In this document: in pieces, positions 1 to 6,343 of the stretch
Layout: each line of letters starts with the position of its first letter
Position numbering within the stretch: the first letter of the stretch is position 1
From: Candidatus Tectimicrobiota bacterium
Lineage (GTDB): Bacteria; UBA8248
Reading direction: 5' to 3'
Assembly (NCBI GenBank): GCA_016184445.1
Contig: JACPCT010000336.1
Span: 1-6,907, forward strand
DNA: 6,907 bases
Made by a program: the position numbers and the translations under genes
The notes under the pieces: model-generated
The model's input: only the letters and a program-made list of their open reading frames with translations
What the model was told of the DNA's origin: nothing
Databases searched by the model: none

Positions 1-2032
1 CTACCTCCTCCATCACCGGCACAACCCGGTGGACTGGCACCCCTGGGGGGAGGAGGCCCTGCGCCGGGCCCGGGAGGAGGACAAGCCCATCTTCCTCTCG
101 GTGGGCTACTCGGCCTGCCACTGGTGCCACGTGATGGAGCACGAGAGCTTCGAGAACGAGGAGATCGCCCAGATCCTCAGGGACCACTTCATCAGCATCA
201 AGGTGGACCGCGAGGAGCGGCCCGACATCGACGCCATCTACATGGAGGCGGTCCAGCTCATGGCGGGCCAGGGGGGCTGGCCGATGAGCGTCTTCCTGCT
301 GCCGGACCTGCGGCCCTTCTTCGGGGGCACCTACTTCCCCCCCGAGGACCGCTGGGGGCGGCCCGGCTTCAAGCGGGTGATCCTGCGCCTGGCGGAAATC
401 TACAAGACCCACCGGGAGGACCTCGTGGAGAGCGCCGCGAAGCTCACCGGGGCCATCGGGCAGCTGGGCCTCTCCGCCCCGGCGCGGGAGAGCCTCCCCC
501 GCGAGGCCGTCTCGAACGCCGCGGCGGAGCTCTCCCAGCGCTTCGACTCCCAGTGGGGGGGCTTCGGCGGGGCGCCCAAGTTCCCGCCCTCGATGGCCCT
601 CATGCTCCTGCTCCGGGAGTGGCGCCGGACGGGGGAGCGGAACCTCCTCGACATGGCCGAGTTCACCCTCCAGCGGATGGCCCTCGGCGGGATGTACGAT
701 CAGCTGGGCGGGGGCTTCCACCGCTACAGCGTGGACGACCGCTGGCTCATCCCCCACTTCGAGAAGATGCTCTACGACAACGCTCTCCTCGCGCGCGTTT
801 ACATCGAGGCCCACCAGGCCACGGGCGGCGCCTTCTACGGCTCGATCGCGGCGGACGTGCTCGACTACGTCCTGCGGGAGATGACCTCGCCCGAGGGCGG
901 TTTCTACTCCGCCCAGGACGCCGACAGCGAGGGGGAGGAGGGGAGGTTCTTCGTCTGGACCCCGCAGGAGATCGCGGCGGTGCTGGGGCCGGAGGAGGGC
1001 CGGGTCGTCAGCCGCTTCTACGGGGTGACCGAGGGGGGCAACTTCGAGCACGGCAAGAGCGCCCTGCACGTCCCCTGGCACGTCGCCGCCTTCGCGAGGG
1101 AGGAGGGGATGGAGGCCGGCGAGCTCCTCGGCCTCCTCCAGCGCGCCCGCCGTAGGCTCCTCGGCGCCCGCGAGAAGCGCGTCAAGCCGGGCCTGGACGA
1201 CAAGGTCCTCACGAGCTGGAACGGCCTCATGATCGGCGCGATGGCCCTGGGCGGGCGCGTCCTGGAGCGGAGCGACTGCGTCGAGGCGGCGCGGCGGGCG
1301 GCGGGGTTCGTGCTGGAGCGCATGCGGGGGGAGCGGGGCCTGCTGCGCACCCACCGGGGCGGCCAGAGCCGCCTGAACGCCTACCTGGACGACTACGCCT
1401 TCCTGCTCGCGGGCCTCCTCGACCTCTATGAGGCGTCCTTCGAGCCGCGGTGGATCCGCGAGGCGGCCCGGCTCGCCGAGGAGATGATCGATCGTTACCG
1501 GGACGAGGACGGCGCCTTCTTCTTCACCTCCAGGGATCACGAGGCCCTCATCGTCCGGAAGAAGCCGGGCCAGGACGGCGCCATCCCCAGCGGGAACTCG
1601 ATGGCGGCGCTGGGTCTCCTGCGGCTGGCCAAGCTGACGGGGGAGGCGCGCTTCGCCGGCCTGGGCGCGGGGGTCCTCCGGGCCTTCGGCGGGTACCTGG
1701 AGCGGGCGCCCGCCGCCTTCCACATGATGCTCGTCGCGCTGGACTTCCACCTGGACACGCCGGTCGAGGTCGCCGTCGTGGGGAAACCCGCCGCGCCGGA
1801 CACCCGCGAGGCCCTGCGGGCCGTGGACGCGGAGTTCGTCCCCAACAAGGTGCTGGCCTTCCTGCCGGAGGAGGATGGCGGCGAGGCCGAGGCGGCCGTG
1901 CCCCTCCTGCGCGGCAAGAAGGCCATCGGCGGCGCGGCGACGGTCTATCTGTGCGAGGATTTCACTTGCAAGGAGCCGCTGACCGACCCGGCGGCGGTGC
2001 GGAGGGCGCTGCGCCCCGCCCACCGGGATTGA
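1..2032 (+). CDS. YyaL/SSP411-family protein: N-terminal thioredoxin-like domain (DUF255) plus six-hairpin barrel; 5' end cut by window edge
   Basis: The reading frame is open from base 2 to the TGA at 2030-2032. It opens with [19 protein letters not shown], the conserved N-terminal signature of the YyaL/spermatogenesis-associated protein 20 family. The GTG at 29 lies inside this signature, so it is an internal valine and the true start is upstream of the window; about ten residues are probably missing. The visible part is 676 aa, close to the usual family length. Residues about 10-165 form the thioredoxin-like domain, with the CHWC motif at visible residues 39-42 followed by [10 protein letters not shown] and GGWP. 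The rest resembles the (alpha/alpha)6 barrel of N-acylglucosamine 2-epimerases, with [41 protein letters not shown] and SGNSMAA all intact. The family's reaction is not established; a redox or carbohydrate-related role is inferred from the folds. The gene looks complete apart from the edge. Its neighbour on the right is convergent. Confidence 0.95.
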   Translation, partial: YLLHHRHNPVDWHPWGEEALRRAREEDKPIFLSVGYSACHWCHVMEHESFENEEIAQILRDHFISIKVDREERPDIDAIYMEAVQLMAGQGGWPMSVFLLPDLRPFFGGTYFPPEDRWGRPGFKRVILRLAEIYKTHREDLVESAAKLTGAIGQLGLSAPARESLPREAVSNAAAELSQRFDSQWGGFGGAPKFPPSMALMLLLREWRRTGERNLLDMAEFTLQRMALGGMYDQLGGGFHRYSVDDRWLIPHFEKMLYDNALLARVYIEAHQATGGAFYGSIAADVLDYVLREMTSPEGGFYSAQDADSEGEEGRFFVWTPQEIAAVLGPEEGRVVSRFYGVTEGGNFEHGKSALHVPWHVAAFAREEGMEAGELLGLLQRARRRLLGAREKRVKPGLDDKVLTSWNGLMIGAMALGGRVLERSDCVEAARRAAGFVLERMRGERGLLRTHRGGQSRLNAYLDDYAFLLAGLLDLYEASFEPRWIREAARLAEEMIDRYRDEDGAFFFTSRDHEALIVRKKPGQDGAIPSGNSMAALGLLRLAKLTGEARFAGLGAGVLRAFGGYLERAPAAFHMMLVALDFHLDTPVEVAVVGKPAAPDTREALRAVDAEFVPNKVLAFLPEEDGGEAEAAVPLLRGKKAIGGAATVYLCEDFTCKEPLTDPAAVRRALRPAHRD

Positions 2033-2044
2033 GGCGCGCCCTCC

Positions 2045-2719
2045 TCAATACTTCGTCCGCACCACGAAGGCGGGGTAACCCTCCCCGCGCAGGAGGTTCG
2101 CCAGCTTCCGCGCGTCCGTCTCCTGGGCGTAGCCCCGCACCCAGACCTGGGCGTAGCGAAGGTCGCCGTTCCAGCCCTGGACCACCCGGGGCGGCCGGGC
2201 GGCGGCGCCGTTGAGGCGGCCGGCCAGGCGGCCGGCCTGGGCGGGGGTGAGGCCTCCGACCACGATGGCCCAGGCGGCCCTCGGATCCTCGGGGACCTCG
2301 GTGGGCGTCAGCCGCACAGGGGCGAGCCCCCTCCTCTCCATGTCCAGTTGCCGGGCGGCGGCCCGCGAGAGGTCGATGACGCGCCCGTCCACGTAGGGCC
2401 CGCGGTCGTTGATGCGGACCTCGACCTCGCGCCCCGTGTCCGTCCGCTGGACCCGCACCTGGGAGTTGAAGGGGAGGGTCCGGTGGGCGGCGGTCAGGGC
2501 GTTCATGTCGTAGACCTCGCCGTTGGCCGTCCGCTTGCCGTGGTAGGGGTCGCCGTACCAGGAGGCGACGCCGGCGAGCTCATCCTGGGGGAGCCGGGCG
2601 GGCGCCGCCTCCTGCCTCGTGGCGCAGCCGCTGAGGAACGTGAGGCCGAGAACGAGCAGCAGAGGGACGGCGCAGCGCCGCCACCGCTTGGCGGCGGGCG
2701 GTACGGAGAGGGGCTGCAT
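2045..2719 (-). CDS. rlpA: RlpA-type septal ring lytic transglycosylase, lipoprotein with C-terminal SPOR domain
   Basis: This 224-aa protein should be exported and lipidated. A basic stretch (KRWRR), a hydrophobic core at residues 18-29 and the lipobox LSGC put the lipidated cysteine at residue 32. The double-psi beta-barrel RlpA domain (about 48-137) begins GVASWYG and has [24 protein letters not shown] and [16 protein letters not shown]68, D71, H79 and D105 match in spacing the catalytic-site residues reported for Pseudomonas aeruginosa RlpA. Residues about 146-224 look like a SPOR domain, which binds denuded septal glycan. From family knowledge, RlpA cleaves peptide-stripped peptidoglycan at the division septum. 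The start is an ATG preceded by GGGAG with short spacing (about 4 nt). The gene begins 39 bases after the HD-GYP stop, so the two are probably co-transcribed. It converges on the YyaL gene with 12 bases between stops. No defect is visible. Confidence 0.94.
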   Translation of the reverse strand: MQPLSVPPAAKRWRRCAVPLLLVLGLTFLSGCATRQEAAPARLPQDELAGVASWYGDPYHGKRTANGEVYDMNALTAAHRTLPFNSQVRVQRTDTGREVEVRINDRGPYVDGRVIDLSRAAARQLDMERRGLAPVRLTPTEVPEDPRAAWAIVVGGLTPAQAGRLAGRLNGAAARPPRVVQGWNGDLRYAQVWVRGYAQETDARKLANLLRGEGYPAFVVRTKY

Positions 2720-2758
2720 GGTCTCCCGGGTCTCCCTGCGGGCGGAGGGAGGGGGGCG

Positions 2759-3694
2759 CTATTCGGCGAAGGGCACCGCCAGCCGGATGAAGCGCGCGAG
2801 CAGTTGGTGGTCGAAGTGCCCCTTGCTGTCCTGCATGATGGTGAAGGCGGCCATCTTCGAGAGCGCCTCCTTGTAGGAACGGCGCGTCGTCAGGGCGTCG
2901 TAGACGTCCGCGACGGCGCAGATCTTCCCGTAGCGGCCGATCTCGCTCTCCTTGAGGTTCCGGGGGTAGCCGTTGCCGTCGCACTTCTCGTGGTGCTGGA
3001 GGACGATCTGGGCGACCTCCTCGGAGATCTTGCCGGAGATCTTGACGAGGAGGTCGTAGCCGACGAGGGGGTGCTTCTTGATGATGGCCCACTCCTCGTC
3101 GTTGAGCTTGCCCTTCTTGTTGAGGATGTCGGTGCTGATGTCTTTCTTGCCGATGTCGTGGAGCAGGTAGCCCACGCCCAGGTCCTTGAGGAAGGCCGTG
3201 TTGTCGCCGCCGATGACGGCGCGGGTGAGGAGCATGGAGTAGAGGTAGACGTGCACGGAGTGGGTGTAGGTGTAGTAGTCGTGGATGGTGAGCTGGAAGA
3301 AGCTCTCGAGGGCGTTCGGCTCGTCCATTAGATTGTTCAGGGCGAGCACCGTGTCCTCGGCCTGGGCGTAACCGGCCTCGTTGAACTCCTGGAAGATCTC
3401 CTGCGTCTTCCGGGCGGCGGAGCCGTAGGCCACGGCCGCCTTGGCCTCGGTGGCGAGGGGGGTCTGGAGGATGCTCGTGAGGTTGGAGTCCACGAGGGAC
3501 TGCCAGTTCACCTGGGCGTCCCGGTCGTAGTAGAGCCGGTCCGACTGCTTGCAGATTTCGCCGTAGGACTCGGGGGAGAGGGACTGCTGGCTCCGGAAGA
3601 GGAGCGAGAGCTCCTTCTCCTGGAGCATGTAGAGGTCCACCGGCGCGGGGGTCCCCCACGGGAGGTTCGGGAGGGCCACCGGGCGCAGCCGCAC
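2759..3694 (-). CDS. HD-GYP domain protein, probable cyclic-di-GMP phosphodiesterase
   Basis: From a GTG at 3694 the protein is 311 aa. The N-terminal part (about 1-90), starting VRLRPVALPNLPWGTPAPVD, resembles the short non-catalytic N-domain common in HD-GYP proteins. The C-terminal HD-GYP domain (about 135-311) has the expected ligands: H145, the HD pair 179-180 in LLHDIGKKD, H208 in KKHP, H234-H235 in HHEKCDGNGYP at 234-244, and D263 in VADVYDALTTRRSY. The GYP signature and all metal ligands are present, so cyclic-di-GMP hydrolysis is likely. No receiver, PAS or membrane segment is seen, so it is probably cytoplasmic. The start is uncertain. The frame stays open to a GTG at 3847, but those extra 51 residues are low-complexity and contain a hairpin, while the first ATG (3628) would remove conserved sequence. 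No strong Shine-Dalgarno sequence precedes 3694. It lies just upstream of RlpA in the same direction. Confidence 0.9.
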   Translation of the reverse strand: MRLRPVALPNLPWGTPAPVDLYMLQEKELSLLFRSQQSLSPESYGEICKQSDRLYYDRDAQVNWQSLVDSNLTSILQTPLATEAKAAVAYGSAARKTQEIFQEFNEAGYAQAEDTVLALNNLMDEPNALESFFQLTIHDYYTYTHSVHVYLYSMLLTRAVIGGDNTAFLKDLGVGYLLHDIGKKDISTDILNKKGKLNDEEWAIIKKHPLVGYDLLVKISGKISEEVAQIVLQHHEKCDGNGYPRNLKESEIGRYGKICAVADVYDALTTRRSYKEALSKMAAFTIMQDSKGHFDHQLLARFIRLAVPFAE

Positions 3695-3805
3695 CCGCTT
3701 TTTCCCGGGATCTTCTTCTCCCCCCTCGCTGACCCGGAGCCGCTGCCGGGCCCGATCGTCTGGAGAAGGGCTGGAGGCCAATGGACCCCTCAACGGGATT
3801 CGCCG

Positions 3806-3827
3806 CCCCTTGCTTTGGCAAGCGGGG
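3806..3827. other. GC-rich hairpin upstream of the HD-GYP gene
   Basis: CCCCTTGC (3806-3813) pairs with GCAAG and GGGG (3818-3827) around a TTTG loop, with one bulged C. There is no T-run on either side, so it is not a canonical intrinsic terminator. It lies about 110-130 bases upstream of the preferred HD-GYP start and could be a leader structure or an operator. Chance formation in GC-rich DNA is possible. Confidence 0.35.
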
Positions 3828-3893
3828 ACCGGGCGGGCGCCAAGCACACCCTGGTTCCGGGCGGGCAGAACCCTTCCAAGCTACCAATTTCCC

Positions 3894-3913
3894 GGGCGGA
3901 AGGGAATCCGCCC
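3894..3913 (-). terminator. Terminator-like hairpin after the RraA-like gene, no T-tract
   Basis: GGGCGGA (3894-3900) and TCCGCCC (3907-3913) form a perfect 7-bp stem with a 6-base loop. The hairpin begins about 13 bases beyond the RraA-like TAG on the minus strand, where a terminator would sit. No U-run follows the stem in either direction, so it may be a weak terminator, a 3'-end protecting structure, or chance. Confidence 0.35.
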
Positions 3914-3925
3914 CCGCGCCGGCCC

Positions 3926-4564
3926 CTAGCGGTACTTGGCGAAGGTCGCGGTGATGGTGGCCCCCGCCTCAAGCTCCCTGGTCACTTTCTCCTCGATCCG
4001 GGCCAGCTCCTCCGTCTTGGCCAGCACCTCGTCGAAGCGCTCCTGGGGGATGACCACGACCCCGTTGATGTCGCCCAGGACGATATCCCCCTGCCGGACG
4101 GTCACCCCGCCGCAGGCGATGGGCGCCCCGTAGGAGGCGACCGAGGTGTAGCCGGTGCTCCCGTGGATGGAGACCCCCCGGGCGAAGACCGGGAAGCCCA
4201 TGGCGCGGTGCTCCTCGATGTCGCGGGCGCGGCCGTCCACCACCACCGCCGCCGCCCCCAGGGCCCGGGCCCGGGTGCTCATCAGCCCCCCCCAGTTGGC
4301 CGTCGTGGTGCCGGGGGGGCAGGAGATGACGACGACGCTTCCCTTGGGGGTGGCGTCCACATGATGGGCGGGGAGCTTCTCCACCGGCGCCCCGCCGGCT
4401 GGGACCATCAGCACGGTGTGGGCGGGGCCGGCCACCCGGGAGTTGGTGTCCGGAGAGAGCATGATGATGTCGGGCATGTGCCCGCGGATCTTCAGCTTGT
4501 CGATGGCGTCGGCCACTTGGCAGGTGGAGAGGGCCAGCAGCCGCTCCAGGCGCGTGTCGCTCAT
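3926..4564 (-). CDS. RraA-like protein of the 4-hydroxy-4-methyl-2-oxoglutarate aldolase type
   Basis: This 212-aa protein belongs to the RraA/HMG-aldolase family and has typical length. It opens with LLALSTCQVADAIDKLKIRG, the family N-terminus. The core at about 88-131 reads ANWGGLMSTRARALG, then VVVDGRARD (107-115), then GFPVFARG. The C-terminal GGVTVRQGDIVLGDINGVVV (152-171) is the standard ending. In characterised HMG/CHA aldolases the Arg-Asp pair of the DGxxRD motif binds substrate and divalent metal; here it is R114-D115. E. coli RraA, the RNase E inhibitor, has GAVRQ at that point, so an enzyme (aldolase or oxaloacetate decarboxylase type) is the better reading. The substrate is not determined. 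The ATG at 4564 has GAGGAA six bases upstream, which supports this start. It follows the CoA-transferase subunit B on the same strand after 110 bases and may share its transcript. Confidence 0.9.
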   Translation of the reverse strand: MSDTRLERLLALSTCQVADAIDKLKIRGHMPDIIMLSPDTNSRVAGPAHTVLMVPAGGAPVEKLPAHHVDATPKGSVVVISCPPGTTTANWGGLMSTRARALGAAAVVVDGRARDIEEHRAMGFPVFARGVSIHGSTGYTSVASYGAPIACGGVTVRQGDIVLGDINGVVVIPQERFDEVLAKTEELARIEEKVTRELEAGATITATFAKYR

Positions 4565-4592
4565 GTGGGGTTCCTCGGCGCGGGTGAGAGGG

Positions 4593-4613
4593 TGCCGGGG
4601 GCGCGCCCCGGCA
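4593..4613. other. Strong hairpin in the leader of the RraA-like gene
   Basis: TGCCGGGG (4593-4600) and CCCCGGCA (4606-4613) form a perfect 8-bp stem around the 5-base loop gcgcg. On the minus strand it lies 61 bases after the subunit B stop and 28 bases before the RraA-like ATG. There is no T-tract. It could separate expression of the two genes by partial termination or mRNA stabilisation. The rest of the 4565-4674 gap holds a possible minus-strand -35 (TTGACC, complement of 4644-4649) but only a poor -10. Confidence 0.4.
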
Positions 4614-5157
4614 GACCATAAGATGCGTTGGGAGCGTTCGGGCGGTCAAGCCCAAGCCCAGCAAAGCGGGGAGGCTAGGCCCTGAACTCGGAGAAGCGGA
4701 CGCCCTCGGGGTCCACCTCGTCCAGGGCGGCCAATTCCTCCGCCGTGGGCGGCGGGGTGGAGGGGACGGGGCCGGAGAGGTCCAGGGGGAATCCCGTCCG
4801 GGCGGCGACCTCTCCCGGCGCATGGCCCGGGTGGAGGCTTTCCAGTTCCAGGCCCGAGGGCCTGGGGGCCAGGACGGCCAGGGGGGTGACGACCTTGGAG
4901 AGGTTTCCCGCCTGGGTCACGAAGTCGGCGCGGGAGACGAAGATCCGCGGGTCGTGCGCCGCCCGCCAGAGCACCGTCCGGCCCGCTTGGTTCATGATCA
5001 CCGCCCCGCCCCCCCCGCCGGGGAGCCGGACCTTCGGGGAGGCGGGGTCGCCGATGTAACTCACGTTCACGCGCCCCCGCTTGTCGATCTGGGCGCCGCC
5101 GAGGAAGGCCAGGTCCACCCCGCCGCGCGCGAAGAGATCGTAGGCGTCGGCGTCATC

Positions 5158-5169
5158 GGGAGGGGGGAG
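5158..5169. repeat. 12-nt G-rich direct repeat, copy at the subunit B frame junction
   Basis: GGGAGGGGGGAG occurs here and again, identical, at 5257-5268. On the coding strand both copies encode Ser-Pro-Leu-Pro: one near the start codon, the other exactly where subunit B loses its frame. It contains a G6 run, a common site of slippage or indel error. Confidence 0.7.
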
Positions 5170-5256
5170 TTCACGCCATGAAAGACACGCTCGCCGTCGC
5201 GGACCTCCCGGGCGAGGCAGACGGCCAACTGGTTCCCGGCGCGGCGGACGGCCTCG

Positions 5257-5268
5257 GGGAGGGGGGAG
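5257..5268. repeat. 12-nt G-rich direct repeat, upstream copy in subunit B
   Basis: This is the second identical copy of GGGAGGGGGGAG, 99 bases from the copy at 5158-5169. It lies in codons about 5-9 of subunit B, which is in its correct frame here. Confidence 0.7.
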
Positions 5269-5278
5269 GAGCGGAGGC

Positions 5279-6094
5279 TCATCGGGCCGCCGCTTTGGGG
5301 GCGGTCTCGCGCAGATAGCGCTCAAGGCCCTCGGCCGAGGCGGAGAGCTCCATGTAGCGTCGCATCCCTTCCTCGTCCACCCCGTAGGCGGGGTGGCAGC
5401 TGCACGGCCAGGCGCCGCCTGGGGCCTCCGCCACGGCCCGGACGAGGAAGCCCGGGATGGCCGTCATCCCGGGGTCTCGGGCGATCTCCTCCCCCGGCAC
5501 GATCTCCTCGGCCGTGAGGATCACGCCCCGGGCCGCCGCCCGGGTCATCTCCACGTCGAAGTGGCGGTTGCCCAGGATCCAGGCGTTGCCCTCGGCGTCC
5601 GCCCTCTGGACGTGGATGAGCGCCCAGTCGGGCCGGAGGGCGGGGACGGCGAAGAGCGTCTCGCCGGTGTAGGGGTCCTCGATCGGGAGGATGCCGCTCC
5701 GCTCCGGGATGTCGCTCCCCCGGAAGCCCCGGATGGGCTGGAAGGGGATGCCGTAGGCTGCGGCCCGCAGCCCCGCCAGGATGCTGGGTCAGGCGTGCTC
5801 GGTGAGGCCGGTGAGCCCCTCCTCGACGGCCCGGCGGTAGCTGGGCGCCAGGCCGAGGTCGGCCTCGAAGGTGACGATCCCGCTGTAGACCCGCTCGAGA
5901 GCGCCCGCCGCGCACAGCAGGTCGGCGTCGTAGCCCGGCGAGGGCTTGATGAGCCTGAGCCGCTTTCTCCCCTGGCGGGCCAGCTCCCGCAGGAGGGCGG
6001 CGGGGGTGCGGTGGAGGAGGCTCCCGCCCGGGCTGATCGCCTCCCCGTCCTTCACCAGGGAAGCCGCCTCCGAAAGCGGCATCCGCTTGTCCAT
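5279..6094 (-). pseudogene. CoA-transferase family subunit A (GctA-like), interrupted by one in-frame TGA
   Basis: From the ATG at 6094 (GGGAG about 7 bases upstream) the frame runs 271 codons to the TGA at 5279-5281, a typical length for the family. Residues 1-101 give the N-terminal half: EAASLVKDGEAISPGGSLLH, LLRELARQGRKRLRLIKPSP, GYDADLLCAAGALERVYSGI and TFEADLGLAPSYRRAVEEGL. Codon 102 (5789-5791) is TGA. The same frame then continues family sequence without shift: SILAGLRAAAYGIPFQPIRG, GSDIPE, DWALIHVQRADAEGNAWILG, TRAARGVILTAEEIV-like text and PGGAWPCSCHPAYGVDEEGM. A tryptophan (TGG) at this point would be one transition away. The family works as an A/B heteromer that moves CoA between carboxylic acids; related IpdAB pairs hydrolyse ring-derived CoA esters. 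The overlap with subunit B supports an operon. The break could be a recent nonsense mutation or a sequence error; recoding is less likely. Confidence 0.88.
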
Positions 6095-6229
6095 GCCGGG
6101 CTCCCAAGGAGAGGAAAAGGGCGGGACGCCCTTCCGCCTCACGGGCTCATGATCCCCCTAAGGGGCATTTTAGCAGAATTTCCGCTGGGTCCTTTTTCCC
6201 CCCGGCGGGCGGCGGGCGGATCGGCTGGC

Positions 6230-6255
6230 TTGAAGATGGAAATGAGTCATATAAT
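6230..6255 (+). promoter_or_regulatory. Candidate promoter for the CMD/AhpD-family gene
   Basis: A perfect TATAAT (6250-6255) stands out in otherwise very GC-rich DNA and lies 88 bases before the CMD/AhpD-family ATG. The nearest -35-like element is TTGAAG (6230-6235), but the spacer is only 14 bases, shorter than the usual 16-18. The promoter may therefore depend on an activator or lack a true -35 box. The start site would be near 6262, giving a leader of about 80 bases. Confidence 0.45.
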
Positions 6256-6286
6256 CCACTCTGGCTTGGCCATCGGGAGGAAAACC

Positions 6287-6309
6287 ACCGTTGCGCCTGG
6301 CGGAACGGT
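6287..6309. repeat. 23-bp interrupted palindrome in the CMD/AhpD gene leader, possible operator
   Basis: ACCGTT (6287-6292) mirrors AACGGT (6304-6309), and inside it CGCC (6294-6297) mirrors GGCG (6299-6302). The centre is T6298 and the only mismatch is the G/G pair at 6293/6303. It lies between the TATAAT box and the start codon of the downstream gene. The long symmetry suits a dimeric regulator's operator sitting just after the transcription start; as RNA it would also form a hairpin. Confidence 0.45.
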
Positions 6310-6343
6310 TTTCCCTGGCTCCAGGCCTCGACGAGGAGAGAGA

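Larger units (their letters stand above)
3695..3925. other. Non-coding gap between the RraA-like stop and the HD-GYP start
   Basis: These 231 bases hold no supported gene. Reading on the minus strand they would contain the 3' end of the RraA-like transcript and the promoter and leader of the HD-GYP gene. Two GC-rich hairpins stand out (3806-3827 and 3894-3913, listed separately). I looked for a -35/-10 pair on the minus strand and found none that is convincing; TTGCCA within the first hairpin has no plausible -10 box at the right distance. The HD-GYP frame is open through the right-hand coding half up to 3847, so part of this gap could be coding if the longer start is used. Confidence 0.5.
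4675..5282 (-). pseudogene. CoA-transferase family subunit B (GctB/AtoA-like), frameshifted and internally deleted
   Basis: The gene starts at an ATG (5280-5282) that overlaps the subunit A stop as ATGA, a usual sign of translational coupling. The first 42 codons give a normal subunit B N-terminus: LAVCLAREVRDGERVFHGVN, then SPLP. After about 5157 the family sequence continues in another frame to the TAG at 4675. That part has DADAYDLFARGGVDLAFLGG, AQIDKRGRVNVSYIGD, SPKVRLPGGGG, FVTQAGN and the tail LELESLHPG. In intact family members about 55-60 residues separate the VFxG motif from the GxxDxxFLGxAQxD motif; here only about a dozen remain, so roughly 45 codons are missing as well as the frame. 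The lost part normally holds the active-site glutamate segment of CoA transferases. Read conventionally, translation would run on to a stop at 5067 and yield a 71-aa product. It may be a real pseudogene or an assembly error. Specificity (glutaconate-, oxoacid- or IpdB-like) cannot be assigned. Confidence 0.85.

Noticed and set aside
2348..3331. 327-aa plus-strand open frame, Val/Asp/Gly-rich
   Set aside because: It is antisense to RlpA and HD-GYP and reads as a biased complement of their codons, with no recognisable domain.
2580..3887. 435-aa minus-strand open frame overlapping the HD-GYP and RlpA genes
   Set aside because: It is an Arg/Pro/Gly-rich shadow frame typical of GC-rich DNA, and the HD-GYP and RlpA frames have clear catalytic motifs instead.
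3815..4621. 268-aa plus-strand open frame opposite the RraA-like gene
   Set aside because: It is a compositionally biased shadow, whereas the minus strand encodes a complete conserved family protein there.
5154..5170. Programmed ribosomal frameshift in subunit B at the C6 run
   Set aside because: A frameshift alone would not account for the roughly 45 family residues that are missing at the same point.
5158..5325. Upstream extension of the second subunit B frame, from an apparent start at 5325
   Set aside because: The residues before the junction are Pro/Arg-rich noise; the conserved N-terminus is in the other frame from the ATG at 5282.
6095..6142. GTG at 6142 as the start of subunit A
   Set aside because: The extra 16 residues are not family-like, and the ATG at 6094 has a well-placed GGGAG.
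6155..6171. CCCC-TAA-GGGG hairpin followed by CATTTT as an intrinsic terminator on the plus strand
   Set aside because: The stem is only 4 bp, the T-run is short, and no plus-strand gene ends upstream of it.
6167..6172. TAAAAT on the minus strand as a -10 box for the CoA-transferase operon
   Set aside because: No acceptable -35 element lies 16-18 bases upstream; kept only as a weak possibility.
5393..6343. Long plus-strand open frame continuous with the CMD/AhpD gene, giving a 487-aa protein
   Set aside because: The upstream part is antisense to subunit A, has no family features and low-complexity composition; the strong ribosome binding site before 6344 marks the real start.
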